From an uncultured Lachnospiraceae bacterium (GTDB taxonomy: Bacteria; Bacillota; Clostridia; Lachnospirales; Lachnospiraceae), in NCBI GenBank assembly GCA_910579865.1, contig CAJTXA010000008.1:62001-126000 (forward strand): a stretch of DNA of 64,000 nt, in the 5' to 3' direction. Shown here one piece after another: positions 26,749 to 34,223 of this stretch. The notes below the pieces were generated by a model. It was not told the origin of the DNA. It did not search any database and saw only the letters and a program-made list of their open reading frames with translations. The translations under genes were made by a program, and so were the position numbers. Positions within the stretch are counted from its first letter, which is position 1. Each line of letters starts with the position of its first letter.

Positions 26749-27897
26749 TTAAAATAATTGGGATAATTTTTCCATATTATCTCTTTTTAATTCCATAGAA
26801 GGATGTACATACTTATTTAAGGTAATATTTACATTGGCATGTCCAAGTACTTCACTAAGACTTTTAATATCAAATCCTAATTCTACGCATCTTGTTGCAA
26901 AGGTATGACGTAATGCATGAAAGTTGGCATTATCAATTCCAGCACATTTTAAAACGGTTTTAAAATGTGTCTGTAAATTTCTTGGTTCAATAAAGGAACT
27001 TTCCGAATTAGATAAAAAGTAACCACGCTCAGAATGAGGCGTTTTTTTTAATAGATCGATTAAAAAAGCAGGAAGAGGAATTTCCCGAATCGAGGAGTGA
27101 CTTTTTGGTGAGGTAATAATCACACGGGTTTTCATATCAGTTCGTCGATTTTTAAACTCGGTATTTTCCACTCGCTGCATTGTTTGACAAATAGTAATAA
27201 TTCCTGAATCAAGATGAATATTTTCCCAAGTTAAGGCACACAATTCACCAACACGAATACCAGTAAACAGAGCAAGAAGAATACCAAGATTTCGGAAACT
27301 GTTATGTGAGTAAAGATAGGATATTAATTGTTCATGTTCTTTCTGGTTAAATACCCGAATTTGCTTTTCCGTTCTTGGATAAGAGATTTGGTTAAAATCA
27401 CAAAGAATAATACCATATTTATTTGTTGCATAACGAAAAGCACTTTTTAGAAGCATAAGTGTATCATTTACTGTTTTAGAAGAAAGCACCGAGTTGTGAT
27501 AACCGCCTTCTAAAAGTAATTGGTTTGTAAAATCCTCTAATGTAGAATAGGAAATTTGAGAAAGTTTTTTTTCTCCAATATTTGGAATAATATAATGTTT
27601 GATCATACTGTTGTACTTAATATAAGAACTTTCCTTAATTTTTGGACGAATACTTTCAAGCCATTCTGCAAGAAAATTGGTAAGAGAGGTTTCTTTTATG
27701 GTTGTTTCTAATTCTTTTTTGTGCAGCTTTTCTTGAAATTCAACTCGTTTTTCTTGAAGCAAAATCTTAACTTCTGTATAAGACTTTGCATATACGGATT
27801 TATAAATAATTTTTCCATTTTCCGTTCGCCCTGTGATAAATCGCCCTTCCCAGCGCCCATCCTTTCTTTTGTATATGTTTTCTCCTCTTTTTGACAT
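26749..27897 (-). CDS. Tyrosine recombinase (phage/transposon-type integrase), orphan
   Basis: A 382-residue site-specific recombinase. It has an N-terminal arm-binding domain (NIYKRKDGRWEGRF), a SAM-like core-binding domain (about 70-160) and a catalytic domain with the full active set: R in TGIRVGEL, a K/H region, HALRHTFATR, LGHANVNIT and the nucleophilic Y in NKYVH. It resembles Tn916 or phage integrases, yet no excisionase, replication or cargo gene is next to it. The start at 27897 has AAAGG nine bases upstream; an ATG 9 bases earlier touches that site. The gene is bounded by AT-rich gene-free DNA on both sides. Confidence 0.88.
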   Translation of the reverse strand: MSKRGENIYKRKDGRWEGRFITGRTENGKIIYKSVYAKSYTEVKILLQEKRVEFQEKLHKKELETTIKETSLTNFLAEWLESIRPKIKESSYIKYNSMIKHYIIPNIGEKKLSQISYSTLEDFTNQLLLEGGYHNSVLSSKTVNDTLMLLKSAFRYATNKYGIILCDFNQISYPRTEKQIRVFNQKEHEQLISYLYSHNSFRNLGILLALFTGIRVGELCALTWENIHLDSGIITICQTMQRVENTEFKNRRTDMKTRVIITSPKSHSSIREIPLPAFLIDLLKKTPHSERGYFLSNSESSFIEPRNLQTHFKTVLKCAGIDNANFHALRHTFATRCVELGFDIKSLSEVLGHANVNITLNKYVHPSMELKRDNMEKLSQLF

Positions 27898-27928
27898 AAC
27901 CTTCATCCTTTCTATGTAAAATATTTAG

Positions 27929-27958
27929 ATAGGTGAATAAATTCTCTTTTTCACCTAT
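27929..27958. repeat. Perfect 9-bp inverted repeat upstream of the integrase
   Basis: ATAGGTGAA (27929-27937) and TTCACCTAT (27950-27958) surround a 12-base loop, 32 bases before the integrase start codon. It could be an operator, a leader hairpin or a core recombination site. Confidence 0.55.
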
Positions 27959-27960
27959 TT

Positions 27961-28008
27961 CCTTCTATCTGATACAAGGTTATGTAATAAGTGAATCAGA
28001 GTAGAAGG
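27961..28008. repeat. Imperfect inverted repeat upstream of the integrase
   Basis: CCTTCTATCTGAT (27961-27973) is mirrored by ATCAGAGTAGAAGG (27995-28008), with one extra base. AAGGTTATGT between the arms is the complement of ACATAACCTT over the integrase start (27894-27903). The arrangement looks like recombinase or regulator binding DNA. Confidence 0.45.
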
Positions 28009-28560
28009 ATAATATTAAACTGTAACATAAAACAACATATAGTTGCTATAGGACTTGTTAAAATCAAAAAAATTTTTATTAATGTAAATTGTTTAAATAA
28101 AGTTTTTGAATAGAAATTTAAATTAATTATAGGTTATGCTAAATAAAAAGAATATATATACATATAAATATATAAAAATTAATAGATAAAAGAAAAATAA
28201 GAAAAAATTACTTTAAATTAAATAAATTATAGATGTAAGGAAAAAAGAAAATATTTATAATTATGCATTTTTAAGATAATAAAAAGATCCGTATCTTTTT
28301 AGAAACGGATCTTTTTATATGAAAAGTAAAATATGAATTGGAATAAATTTTAGATGTAGTTATCTTTGTTTTTATCAAAGTATAAAAGATAACAAGATAA
28401 GTATAATGAAAAAGGAATTAAAAAAACATGATTTTTTTGGAATAATTTATAAAAAATATTTTATAAAATAAAGAGTAGATTTTTTTATTTTTTTCGATTA
28501 GAATAAAAAAGAAGAATACTTTAAAAAAGTAACTTTAAAATTTGTTAGAGAGGAAGATTC
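28009..28560. other. Gene-free, extremely AT-rich stretch
   Basis: About 550 bases composed almost only of A and T with scattered G. No open frame with a ribosome site was found on either strand. It holds the terminator-like hairpin described separately (28279-28318) and a looser symmetry, GTTATCTT (28359-28366) against AAGATAAC (28386-28393). It may be a decayed mobile-element junction. Confidence 0.6.
28279..28318. terminator. Terminator-like hairpin in gene-free DNA
   Basis: ATAAAAAGATCCGT pairs perfectly with ACGGATCTTTTTAT (14 bp) around a 12-base loop, with A-run and T-run flanks as in bidirectional terminators. No gene ends here on either strand, so it may stop an unannotated small RNA or be left from a lost gene. 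Confidence 0.6.
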
Positions 28561-28745
28561 AAAGAGCAGAAAAAGGGATAGAAACGAAAAAAGCGATAGG
28601 ACGAGGTTATTATGGGGAGAATACTGCTTGCAGAAAATGCTATGCAGTTACATTTTATAAGAGATTGACAGATAGAAGGATAGGCTGCATATAATCCTGA
28701 TAACAAATGCAAAGGGTGTCTGACGAAAGGGAGTCAGGCATTTTT
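28561..28745 (+). ncRNA. Possible structured non-coding RNA ending in a terminator
   Basis: Base composition rises sharply in G here compared with the preceding AT-rich DNA, though no protein is encoded. Several pairings are visible: ACTGC with GCAGT around 28623-28648, TATGCAG with CTGCATA (about 28641-28691), AGGAT with ATCCT (about 28677-28698), and finally TGTCTGAC/GTCAGGCA (about 28717-28739) followed by T6, a good terminator. The RNA family is not recognised. It ends before the padR promoter, so it looks like an independent transcript or a leader remnant. Confidence 0.4.
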
Positions 28746-28781
28746 TGTAGATATTTTTTACTAAAAATGCAAAAGGAATAC

Positions 28782-28810
28782 TTGACAATTTATACTATGT
28801 ATAGTATAGT
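28782..28810 (+). promoter_or_regulatory. padR promoter with overlapping palindromic operator
   Basis: TTGACA (28782-28787), a 17-bp spacer and TATAGT (28805-28810). The spacer and -10 carry the 18-bp near-palindrome TATACTATGTATAGTATA (28791-28808), mismatched only at its centre. Such a site over the -10 fits autorepression by the PadR protein encoded next. Confidence 0.8.
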
Positions 28811-28832
28811 ATTATGTAAAAGGAGGTGTAGA

Positions 28833-29180
28833 ATGGATGCACAGTTACGAAAGGGGCTGTTAGAGTTTTGTGTATTGGCAGCAATTCAAAAAACAGATTC
28901 TTATGGGTATCAAATAATAAAAGACATATCATTACATATTGAAATATCAGAATCGACATTATATCCTATTTTACGAAGAATGGAAGCTGGAGGAAAGGTG
29001 GAATCTTATTTGGTGGAACATCAGAACCGGATTCGAAAATATTTTCATTTAACCGAGGCAGGAAGGGAGTATTTAAAGGGATTTATTAAGGATAAAGAAG
29101 AAATTTTACAAGTTTTAGCATTTATTACAGGAGGAATAGAAGATGAAGAAAAAACAATTTTTAAGGAAGTTAAATCATAA
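28833..29180 (+). CDS. PadR-family transcriptional repressor
   Basis: A 115-residue regulator with the compact PadR winged helix (LEFCVLAAIQKTDSYGYQI, SESTLYPILRRME) and a short C-terminal dimerisation helix. AAGGAGGTG lies just before the ATG at 28833; longer forms would run through the promoter and are rejected. It overlaps the next gene, a HAAS/DUF1700-type membrane protein, by 38 bases; such pairs are common in Clostridia and control membrane-stress or export functions. Autoregulation is suggested by the palindrome over its promoter. Confidence 0.92.
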   Translation: MDAQLRKGLLEFCVLAAIQKTDSYGYQIIKDISLHIEISESTLYPILRRMEAGGKVESYLVEHQNRIRKYFHLTEAGREYLKGFIKDKEEILQVLAFITGGIEDEEKTIFKEVKS

Positions 29181-29589
29181 GTTGTATCTATTACAACATA
29201 CAGAGAGAAAAAAATATATCAGAGATTATGAAGAAATGATAGCAGAATTAATGGAAAATGGGAAGACGGAAGAGGAAGCCATTTTAAAGTTAGGAAATGT
29301 GAAACAGATTTCAAAAGAAATTTTAGAGAATTCAGAAAAAAGGTGGAGTTGGATGGATTGGAAAGGAAAGGGATTGATTTTGATTTCTTTTCTTTTAATA
29401 GTAGGAACTTTGATTTATTATAGTTCAAATGGAATTGTAATACATTTAAAAAAAGATGGACCTACCAGTGTATTTTTGGCAGGAAAGGTTTCTGCTGGTT
29501 ATGGAATTTATATTTTTAATGGAATTTTTATTGGAATAACAGGAATATATCTTTTTTGGAAACGAAAGAATAAGAAAGTAAAAGAGTAA
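29143..29589 (+). CDS. HAAS/DUF1700-type membrane protein, PadR partner
   Basis: A 148-residue protein. The N-terminal 65 residues form the HAAS signalling domain (FLRKLNHKL, YIRDYEEMIAELMENGKTEEEAI), followed by two membrane helices (about 78-97 and 120-138) and a basic tail. The start lies inside padR. The family is thought to act with PadR regulators in envelope signalling; the usual cargo genes, such as ABC transporters or adhesins, are absent here, so the regulated target is unknown. Confidence 0.8.
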   Translation: MKKKQFLRKLNHKLYLLQHTERKKYIRDYEEMIAELMENGKTEEEAILKLGNVKQISKEILENSEKRWSWMDWKGKGLILISFLLIVGTLIYYSSNGIVIHLKKDGPTSVFLAGKVSAGYGIYIFNGIFIGITGIYLFWKRKNKKVKE

Positions 29590-29624
29590 CTTTTTGAAAA
29601 AATATAGCTGAGAGAAGAGAAAAG

Positions 29625-30470
29625 ATGAAAACAATAAATTATCAAAATCGAATAGCAATTATTAATGATTTTACAGGTTTTGGACGTTGTTCTTTAACAG
29701 TGGAAATTCCAATTATTTCTTCGCTTGGAGTGGAATGTTGCCCGCTTCCAACTTCCATTCTTTCCAATCATACTGCATTTTCTAGTTGGTTTTTCGATGA
29801 TTATACAGAAAAAATGCTGCCATATCTAGAGGAATGGAAAAAACGAACAATTTCTTTTGATGGGATTTTAACAGGATTTCTTGGATCAGAAAAGCAGATT
29901 GCAATAGTCAAACAGATGATAGAAGCGTTTCCAGAAAGAAATGGGCATAAAACATTTGTAATTGTTGATCCAATTATGGGGGATCATGGAAAACTATATA
30001 TTACTTATACCAAAGAAATGTGTAATCAAATGAAAGAATTAATAGAAGTTGCAGATTTGGTAACGCCAAATCTAACAGAAGCATGTATTTTAACAGATAC
30101 ACCCTATAAGGAAAGTGGCTGGCATTTAAAGGAATTATCAAAAATAGCAATGCAATTATGTGATATGGGAGCAAAGCAAGTTGTAATTTCTGGGGTTATG
30201 ATGGGACAATCAATAGGAAATATACTTTGTGAAAAAGGAAAAGGAGAGATAAAATTGCTTCGCAGCAAGCGAGTAGGACTAGAACGCTGTGGAACAGGAG
30301 ATATTTTTTCTTCTATACTTGCAGCAGATCTTGTAAATGGGGTAAAATTGGAAGATTCTGTAAAAAAAGCGATGAGATTTGTAAAAGAATGTATTTTATT
30401 AACCGAACAATTAGCACTTCCTAAAACAAATGGAGTATGTTTTGAATTTTTATTGAAAAAATTAAAATAG
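29625..30470 (+). CDS. pdxY: Pyridoxal/pyridoxamine kinase
   Basis: A 281-residue kinase of the ribokinase fold, PdxY/PdxK branch: RIAIINDFTGFGRCSLT at the N terminus, VDPIMGDHGKLY in the metal/phosphate site, LVTPNLTEA, and the GTGD motif with catalytic aspartate in RCGTGDIFSS. It phosphorylates pyridoxal, pyridoxine or pyridoxamine to feed pyridoxal-phosphate. In many Clostridia this is the only vitamin B6 salvage enzyme. It lies 35 bases behind the HAAS gene with a purine-rich but weak ribosome site. PLP users in the window include the RfbH enzyme. Confidence 0.9.
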   Translation: MKTINYQNRIAIINDFTGFGRCSLTVEIPIISSLGVECCPLPTSILSNHTAFSSWFFDDYTEKMLPYLEEWKKRTISFDGILTGFLGSEKQIAIVKQMIEAFPERNGHKTFVIVDPIMGDHGKLYITYTKEMCNQMKELIEVADLVTPNLTEACILTDTPYKESGWHLKELSKIAMQLCDMGAKQVVISGVMMGQSIGNILCEKGKGEIKLLRSKRVGLERCGTGDIFSSILAADLVNGVKLEDSVKKAMRFVKECILLTEQLALPKTNGVCFEFLLKKLK

Positions 30471-30530
30471 GAACTTTTTTAAGAGTTTTCCATAGAATAA
30501 AGAGAAAGAAAAAGAAAAAGGTTTTATGGA

Positions 30531-31451
30531 ATGAGAAGTTTTGATTCAAAATATAATAAATACCCAAATTGTTCTGATATATCTTCCATGGAAGATAATA
30601 CTAGCATGACAGATGTTTCTGAAAATTATGAAGAATATAGTGAATATGAGAATGAAGGACGTAATATGGATTATCCACAGACGATTCCTTCTCACCAACC
30701 AGTACCAGATTTTAGTCAGCCTTCCCAGGTCCCATCAATACCAGTACTTCCCAATATACCATCCACTACACCAACATTTCCATCTGGAATTATTGGCCCA
30801 ATTGTTATTCCAATTGGACCTGGAAGTATTGGATATGCACAAGTTCGTTTTCTTCATGCAGTAGCTGGAGCAGGACCAGTGATGATTTCAGTTGGTCCAA
30901 CTGTATTTAATTCAAAGCTTGCTTATCAAAATATTACTGCATATGGCCGGATTGCTTCTGGTTATCGGACGATTACGGTAGTAAGTGCAGATAATCCATC
31001 AAATGTTCTTTTACGTAAGTCGGTTACTTTTACAGCAGGAAGTCAGATTACAATTGCGCTTGTTAATGCAGCAAATGGAATTCAACTTTTAGTGGTATCC
31101 GATGAACTTTGTAGTAATAAATCTTGGAATAGTAGTTGTGTTCGGTTTGTAAACCTTTCTTATGGAAGTGGAAGTCTAAGTGTACAGTTAGATACAGGAA
31201 TGAGTGTATTTGAGGATATCGATTTTATGGAGATTACACCATTTAAACAAATTGGGGTTGGAAATTATTATTTTAATGTATATCAATCTTCTCCAGGAAT
31301 ACAGCCTCGAAATATATCTGGAGATATGGGAATTGCTAGTTTTACTTCATTTGAATTGCAAGTTGGATCGAATGAGATGTATACGATTTACCTTGTAGGA
31401 AGTACATTTACAACACCTCCTTTACAAGCAGTTATTGTTACCAATGTTTAA
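30531..31451 (+). CDS. DUF4397-domain protein with acidic and proline-rich N terminus
   Basis: A 306-residue protein. The first 45 residues are acidic and tyrosine-rich, and about 50-95 are proline- and serine-rich (PSQVPSIPVLPNIPS). The rest is a DUF4397 module: YAQVRFLHAVAGAGPVMISV, then a second related segment starting at CVRFVNLSYGSGSLSVQLD, so the beta domain is internally duplicated. There is no signal peptide or membrane helix. In spore-formers, proteins with this layout are often coat or exosporium components; that is inference, helped by the SASP gene 2 kb away. A terminator follows. Confidence 0.72.
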   Translation: MRSFDSKYNKYPNCSDISSMEDNTSMTDVSENYEEYSEYENEGRNMDYPQTIPSHQPVPDFSQPSQVPSIPVLPNIPSTTPTFPSGIIGPIVIPIGPGSIGYAQVRFLHAVAGAGPVMISVGPTVFNSKLAYQNITAYGRIASGYRTITVVSADNPSNVLLRKSVTFTAGSQITIALVNAANGIQLLVVSDELCSNKSWNSSCVRFVNLSYGSGSLSVQLDTGMSVFEDIDFMEITPFKQIGVGNYYFNVYQSSPGIQPRNISGDMGIASFTSFELQVGSNEMYTIYLVGSTFTTPPLQAVIVTNV

Positions 31452-31462
31452 AAACGCTTTTG

Positions 31463-31498
31463 CTGGCTGTCAGAGGAAAATCTGACAGCTAGTTTTCT
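31463..31498 (+). terminator. Terminator after the DUF4397 gene
   Basis: CTGGCTGTCAGA and TCTGACAGCTAG form a 12-bp stem (one G-U) with a GGAAAA loop and a TTTTCT tail. Confidence 0.88.
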
Positions 31499-31577
31499 AT
31501 AGAAAAACAATTTGCTTTAAAGTTGCAATAAGGAAAGGATTATTGTATGATGAAAAAAAGGATTGGAGGTCTTTAAG

Positions 31578-33188
31578 ATGAGTAATTTTATAAATAAAAA
31601 AAGGGAAGAAATAGAACAAGGAAAAACCATACTTGGAATTGAATTTGGCTCTACTCGTATCAAAGCAGTTTTAGTTGGGGAACAAAATCAACCAATTGCA
31701 CAAGGAGCATATGACTGGGAAAACCGCTATGAGAAAGGAATTTGGACTTATCATTTGGAAGATGTTTGGACAGGTTTACAGACGTGTTATCAGCGGTTAG
31801 CGGAGGAAGTGAAAACTCGATATGGTGTAGAGTTAATAAAAATTGGAGCAATTGGATTTAGTGCAATGATGCATGGATATATGCCATTTGATTCAGATGG
31901 GAAACTCTTAGTTCCTTTTCGTACTTGGCGAAATACCATGACAGAACAAGCATCAGAGGAGCTGACGGAGTTATTTCAGTATCATATTCCACAAAGATGG
32001 AGTATTGCTCATTTATATCAGGCTATATTAAATCAGGAAGAACATGTGGGACAGATTGCATTTCTTAGCACATTAGCTGGATATGTGCATTGGAAACTGA
32101 CAGGAGAGAAAGTACTTGGTATAGGAGAGGCTTCTGGAATGTTTCCAATAGACATCCAGACAAAAAATTACAATAGGGAAATGATACAAAAATTTGAAGA
32201 AAAGATTGCAAAAGAGAAGTTAAAGTGGAAATTAGAAGAAATTCTTCCAAAAGTGTTAGTTGCTGGAGAACAAGCTGGAAAATTAACAAAAGAGGGAGCA
32301 AAACTTCTTGATATTAGTGGAAAACTGCAGCCTGGAATTTTGCTTTGTCCTCCAGAAGGAGATGCTGGAACAGGTATGGTAGCAACAAATAGTGTAGCAA
32401 AACGAACAGGAAATGTATCTGCTGGAACTTCTATATTTGCTATGATTGTATTAGAAAAAGAATTAAAAAAGGTACATAAAGAAATTGATTTGGTTACAAC
32501 ACCTTCTGGTGATTCGGTGGCAATGGTACATTGTAATAATTGCACTTCAGATTTAAATGAGTGGGTTGGAATTTTTAAGGAATTTGCAGCATGTTTTGGA
32601 ATACAAGCAGATCAAAATCAGTTATACGCTGCTTTATATCAAAAAGCATTAGAAGGAGATGCCGATTGTGGTGGGCTTTTGGCGTATAATTATCTTTCTG
32701 GTGAACATATTACAAATATGGAAGAAGGACGTCCTTTGTTTGTTCGGACACCAAAAAGTCAATTTTGTTTGGCCAATTTTATGCGTGTACATTTATTTAC
32801 TGCACTTGGAGCATTAAAAACTGGATTGGATATCTTATTAAAAGAAGAAAAGGTACAAGTAGATCAGATTCTTGGACATGGAGGTTTTTTTAAAACAGAA
32901 GGAGTAGGACAAAAAATTCTTGCAGATGCAATTAATATACCTGTTTCTGTATTAAAAACAGCAGGAGAAGGTGGTGCATGGGGAATTGCACTTTTGGCAT
33001 CTTTTTTATTACATAAAAAAGAAGAAACATTAGATCAATTTTTAAAAGAACAGGTATTTTGTGGAGAAATTGGTAGTCAAATACAACCAGATAAAAAAGA
33101 TGTATTAGGATTTGAACAGTTTATGAAACGATATCAAGCTGGGCTTATAATCGAGCGTGAGGCAGGAAATTGCTTAAAAGAAGAATAA
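31578..33188 (+). CDS. FGGY-family carbohydrate kinase (xylulokinase/ribulokinase-like)
   Basis: A 536-residue sugar kinase of the actin-like ATPase fold. The N-terminal domain starts with TILGIEFGSTRIKAVL (phosphate loop); MHGYMPFDSDG and the catalytic-base region follow. The C-terminal domain has PPEGDAGTGMVATNS and ILGHGGFFKTEG (adenosine site). It should phosphorylate a pentulose or related sugar; the sequence resembles Clostridia proteins labelled ribulokinase or xylulokinase, but no isomerase or epimerase is adjacent to decide. GGAGG lies 8 bases before the ATG at 31578. Confidence 0.82.
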   Translation: MSNFINKKREEIEQGKTILGIEFGSTRIKAVLVGEQNQPIAQGAYDWENRYEKGIWTYHLEDVWTGLQTCYQRLAEEVKTRYGVELIKIGAIGFSAMMHGYMPFDSDGKLLVPFRTWRNTMTEQASEELTELFQYHIPQRWSIAHLYQAILNQEEHVGQIAFLSTLAGYVHWKLTGEKVLGIGEASGMFPIDIQTKNYNREMIQKFEEKIAKEKLKWKLEEILPKVLVAGEQAGKLTKEGAKLLDISGKLQPGILLCPPEGDAGTGMVATNSVAKRTGNVSAGTSIFAMIVLEKELKKVHKEIDLVTTPSGDSVAMVHCNNCTSDLNEWVGIFKEFAACFGIQADQNQLYAALYQKALEGDADCGGLLAYNYLSGEHITNMEEGRPLFVRTPKSQFCLANFMRVHLFTALGALKTGLDILLKEEKVQVDQILGHGGFFKTEGVGQKILADAINIPVSVLKTAGEGGAWGIALLASFLLHKKEETLDQFLKEQVFCGEIGSQIQPDKKDVLGFEQFMKRYQAGLIIEREAGNCLKEE

Positions 33189-33209
33189 GATACCTTACTA
33201 TGTTTTGTT

Positions 33210-33239
33210 TGGGATCAATTCCCATTATATTTCTTTTTA
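33210..33239 (+). terminator. Weak terminator after the FGGY kinase
   Basis: TGGGA and TCCCA form a 5-bp stem with a 5-base loop, then a T-rich tail. It overlaps CATTATA (33223-33229), which could instead be a sigma-G-like -10 box for the spore-protein gene, although no well-spaced -35 was found. Confidence 0.35.
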
Positions 33240-33279
33240 TCTTGCACATAATAGGATTACGATAGATGAACGGAACTTA

Positions 33280-33340
33280 TCCGACAGAAGTTCGAAGAGG
33301 TTTTAGAACAGAAGTTAGATAAGGAACGGCTTCTGTCGGA
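33280..33340 (+). promoter_or_regulatory. Long-range hairpin in the SASP leader
   Basis: TCCGACAGAAG (33280-33290) pairs perfectly with CTTCTGTCGGA (33330-33340) across a 39-base loop. No T-run follows, so it is not a terminator. Ending 25 bases before the ribosome site, it could stabilise the mRNA in the forespore or act in translation control. Confidence 0.6.
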
Positions 33341-33378
33341 GAAATTAATAAACCAGACACTTTATGGAGGTGAATGAA

Positions 33379-33597
33379 ATGGCAAACAATAGTACAGGTT
33401 CTAACAGAGCAGAGGTACCAGAGGCAAGAGAAGCTTTAGACCGTTTCAAAATGGAAGTAGCATCTGAAATTGGTGTTCCATTAAAACAGGGCTATAATGG
33501 AGATTTAACATCTGCACAAAATGGTTCTGTAGGTGGTGAAATGGTTCGTCAGATGATTAGACGCCAAGAAGAGCAGATGAAAAACGGAACAGTTTAA
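33379..33597 (+). CDS. Small acid-soluble spore protein, alpha/beta type
   Basis: A 72-residue DNA-saturating spore protein. The family core is complete: PEAREALDRFKMEVASEIGVPL, with the EIG site cut by the germination protease, then YNGDLTSAQNGSVGGEMVRQMI. It coats and protects DNA in dormant spores. The ATG at 33379 is used because GGAGGTG precedes it; an ATG 15 bases upstream overlaps that site. Expression should be forespore-specific (sigma-G) but the promoter is not certain. It shows that the organism, or its recent ancestor, forms spores. Confidence 0.95.
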   Translation: MANNSTGSNRAEVPEAREALDRFKMEVASEIGVPLKQGYNGDLTSAQNGSVGGEMVRQMIRRQEEQMKNGTV

Positions 33598-33620
33598 TAA
33601 CAGATGGCGGTTAATTAGCT

Positions 33621-33656
33621 GAAAAAAGAGAGGGTAGGAATATCCTCTCTTTTTTC
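33621..33656 (+). terminator. Terminator after the SASP gene
   Basis: GAAAAAAGAGAGG and CCTCTCTTTTTTC form a 13-bp stem with a 10-base loop; the T-run is part of the 3' arm. Confidence 0.88.
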
Positions 33657-33710
33657 TATTCATATGTTCCATTGTTTATTGCAATATGCTAAGATTTTAT
33701 GAAATTATAA

Positions 33711-33739
33711 TTGACAGAAGAAAATTCTATTCATATAAT
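33711..33739 (+). promoter_or_regulatory. Perfect consensus promoter
   Basis: TTGACA (33711-33716), 17 bp, TATAAT (33734-33739). It drives the unknown gene at 33799 and probably the hydrolase after it. Confidence 0.9.
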
Positions 33740-33798
33740 CATAGATGGAATAAAGCCTAATTAGTTAGAAAAGTATATGGAAAGGGGAGGCATATAAA

Positions 33799-34191
33799 AT
33801 GATTTTAAAAAGTTTTGAAGCATTTATGAAAGCAGTTCATAGTAAGTTTGGTTTAGAAAAATTAGTAGGAGTTGTAACAAAAGAGAAAATTGATCAAATT
33901 ATTTCTGATATTCGGAAAAGTGAGTCTGTAAATGAAGAATTTTATATAAGTGATTCAAAAGAAGCAGAGGATTGGTATGGACTAAAAATGGAGTGGAACC
34001 AAGAAGAGCGTTTTGGGATTCTTATTGCAAAGGATAAAGATGGGACAGATTGGTATAAGTTTAACTTAGGTTCCTTACATTTAACCCGATTATATGATTT
34101 GGTGCCAGATTTGGACAAGTTAGAAGAAGAGGAATTGAAAGCTGTTGCAGAAGAGGAGATATTAGACAATCTGATGAAATGGAATCGTTAA
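33799..34191 (+). CDS. Unknown conserved-looking cytoplasmic protein
   Basis: I do not recognise this 130-residue protein. It has no signal or membrane segment, is acidic and charged, and is rich in tryptophan/tyrosine in the middle (EAEDWYGLKMEWNQEERFG, TDWYKFNLGSLHL), which suggests a compact alpha/beta fold. The C terminus is a strongly acidic helix (DKLEEEELKAVAEEEI). A perfect promoter and a GGGGAGG ribosome site support it being real. It lies 32 bases before the alpha/beta hydrolase gene, so the two are likely co-transcribed. Confidence 0.75.
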   Translation: MILKSFEAFMKAVHSKFGLEKLVGVVTKEKIDQIISDIRKSESVNEEFYISDSKEAEDWYGLKMEWNQEERFGILIAKDKDGTDWYKFNLGSLHLTRLYDLVPDLDKLEEEELKAVAEEEILDNLMKWNR

Positions 34192-34223
34192 ACCTGTTTT
34201 ATTAAGAAATGGTGGAAGAAAGT

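Noticed and set aside
28359..28393. GTTATCTT/AAGATAAC symmetry with inner TTTG/CAAAG as a second terminator
   Set aside because: The arms are interrupted, no T-run follows and the surrounding DNA is so AT-rich that such matches are common.
28675..28745. CATATAATCCTGATAA at 28688 resembles the first strand of a purine riboswitch
   Set aside because: The required loop sequences (ATATGG and TCTACC types) and the three-stem junction are missing, and no purine gene follows directly.
26584..28795. 13-bp direct repeat TGACAATTTATAC at 26584-26596 and 28783-28795 flanking the integrase, as possible att sites
   Set aside because: The second copy is the -35 and spacer of the padR promoter, and in such AT-rich DNA a 13-bp match is expected by chance at near this frequency. 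Not enough for an attachment-site call.
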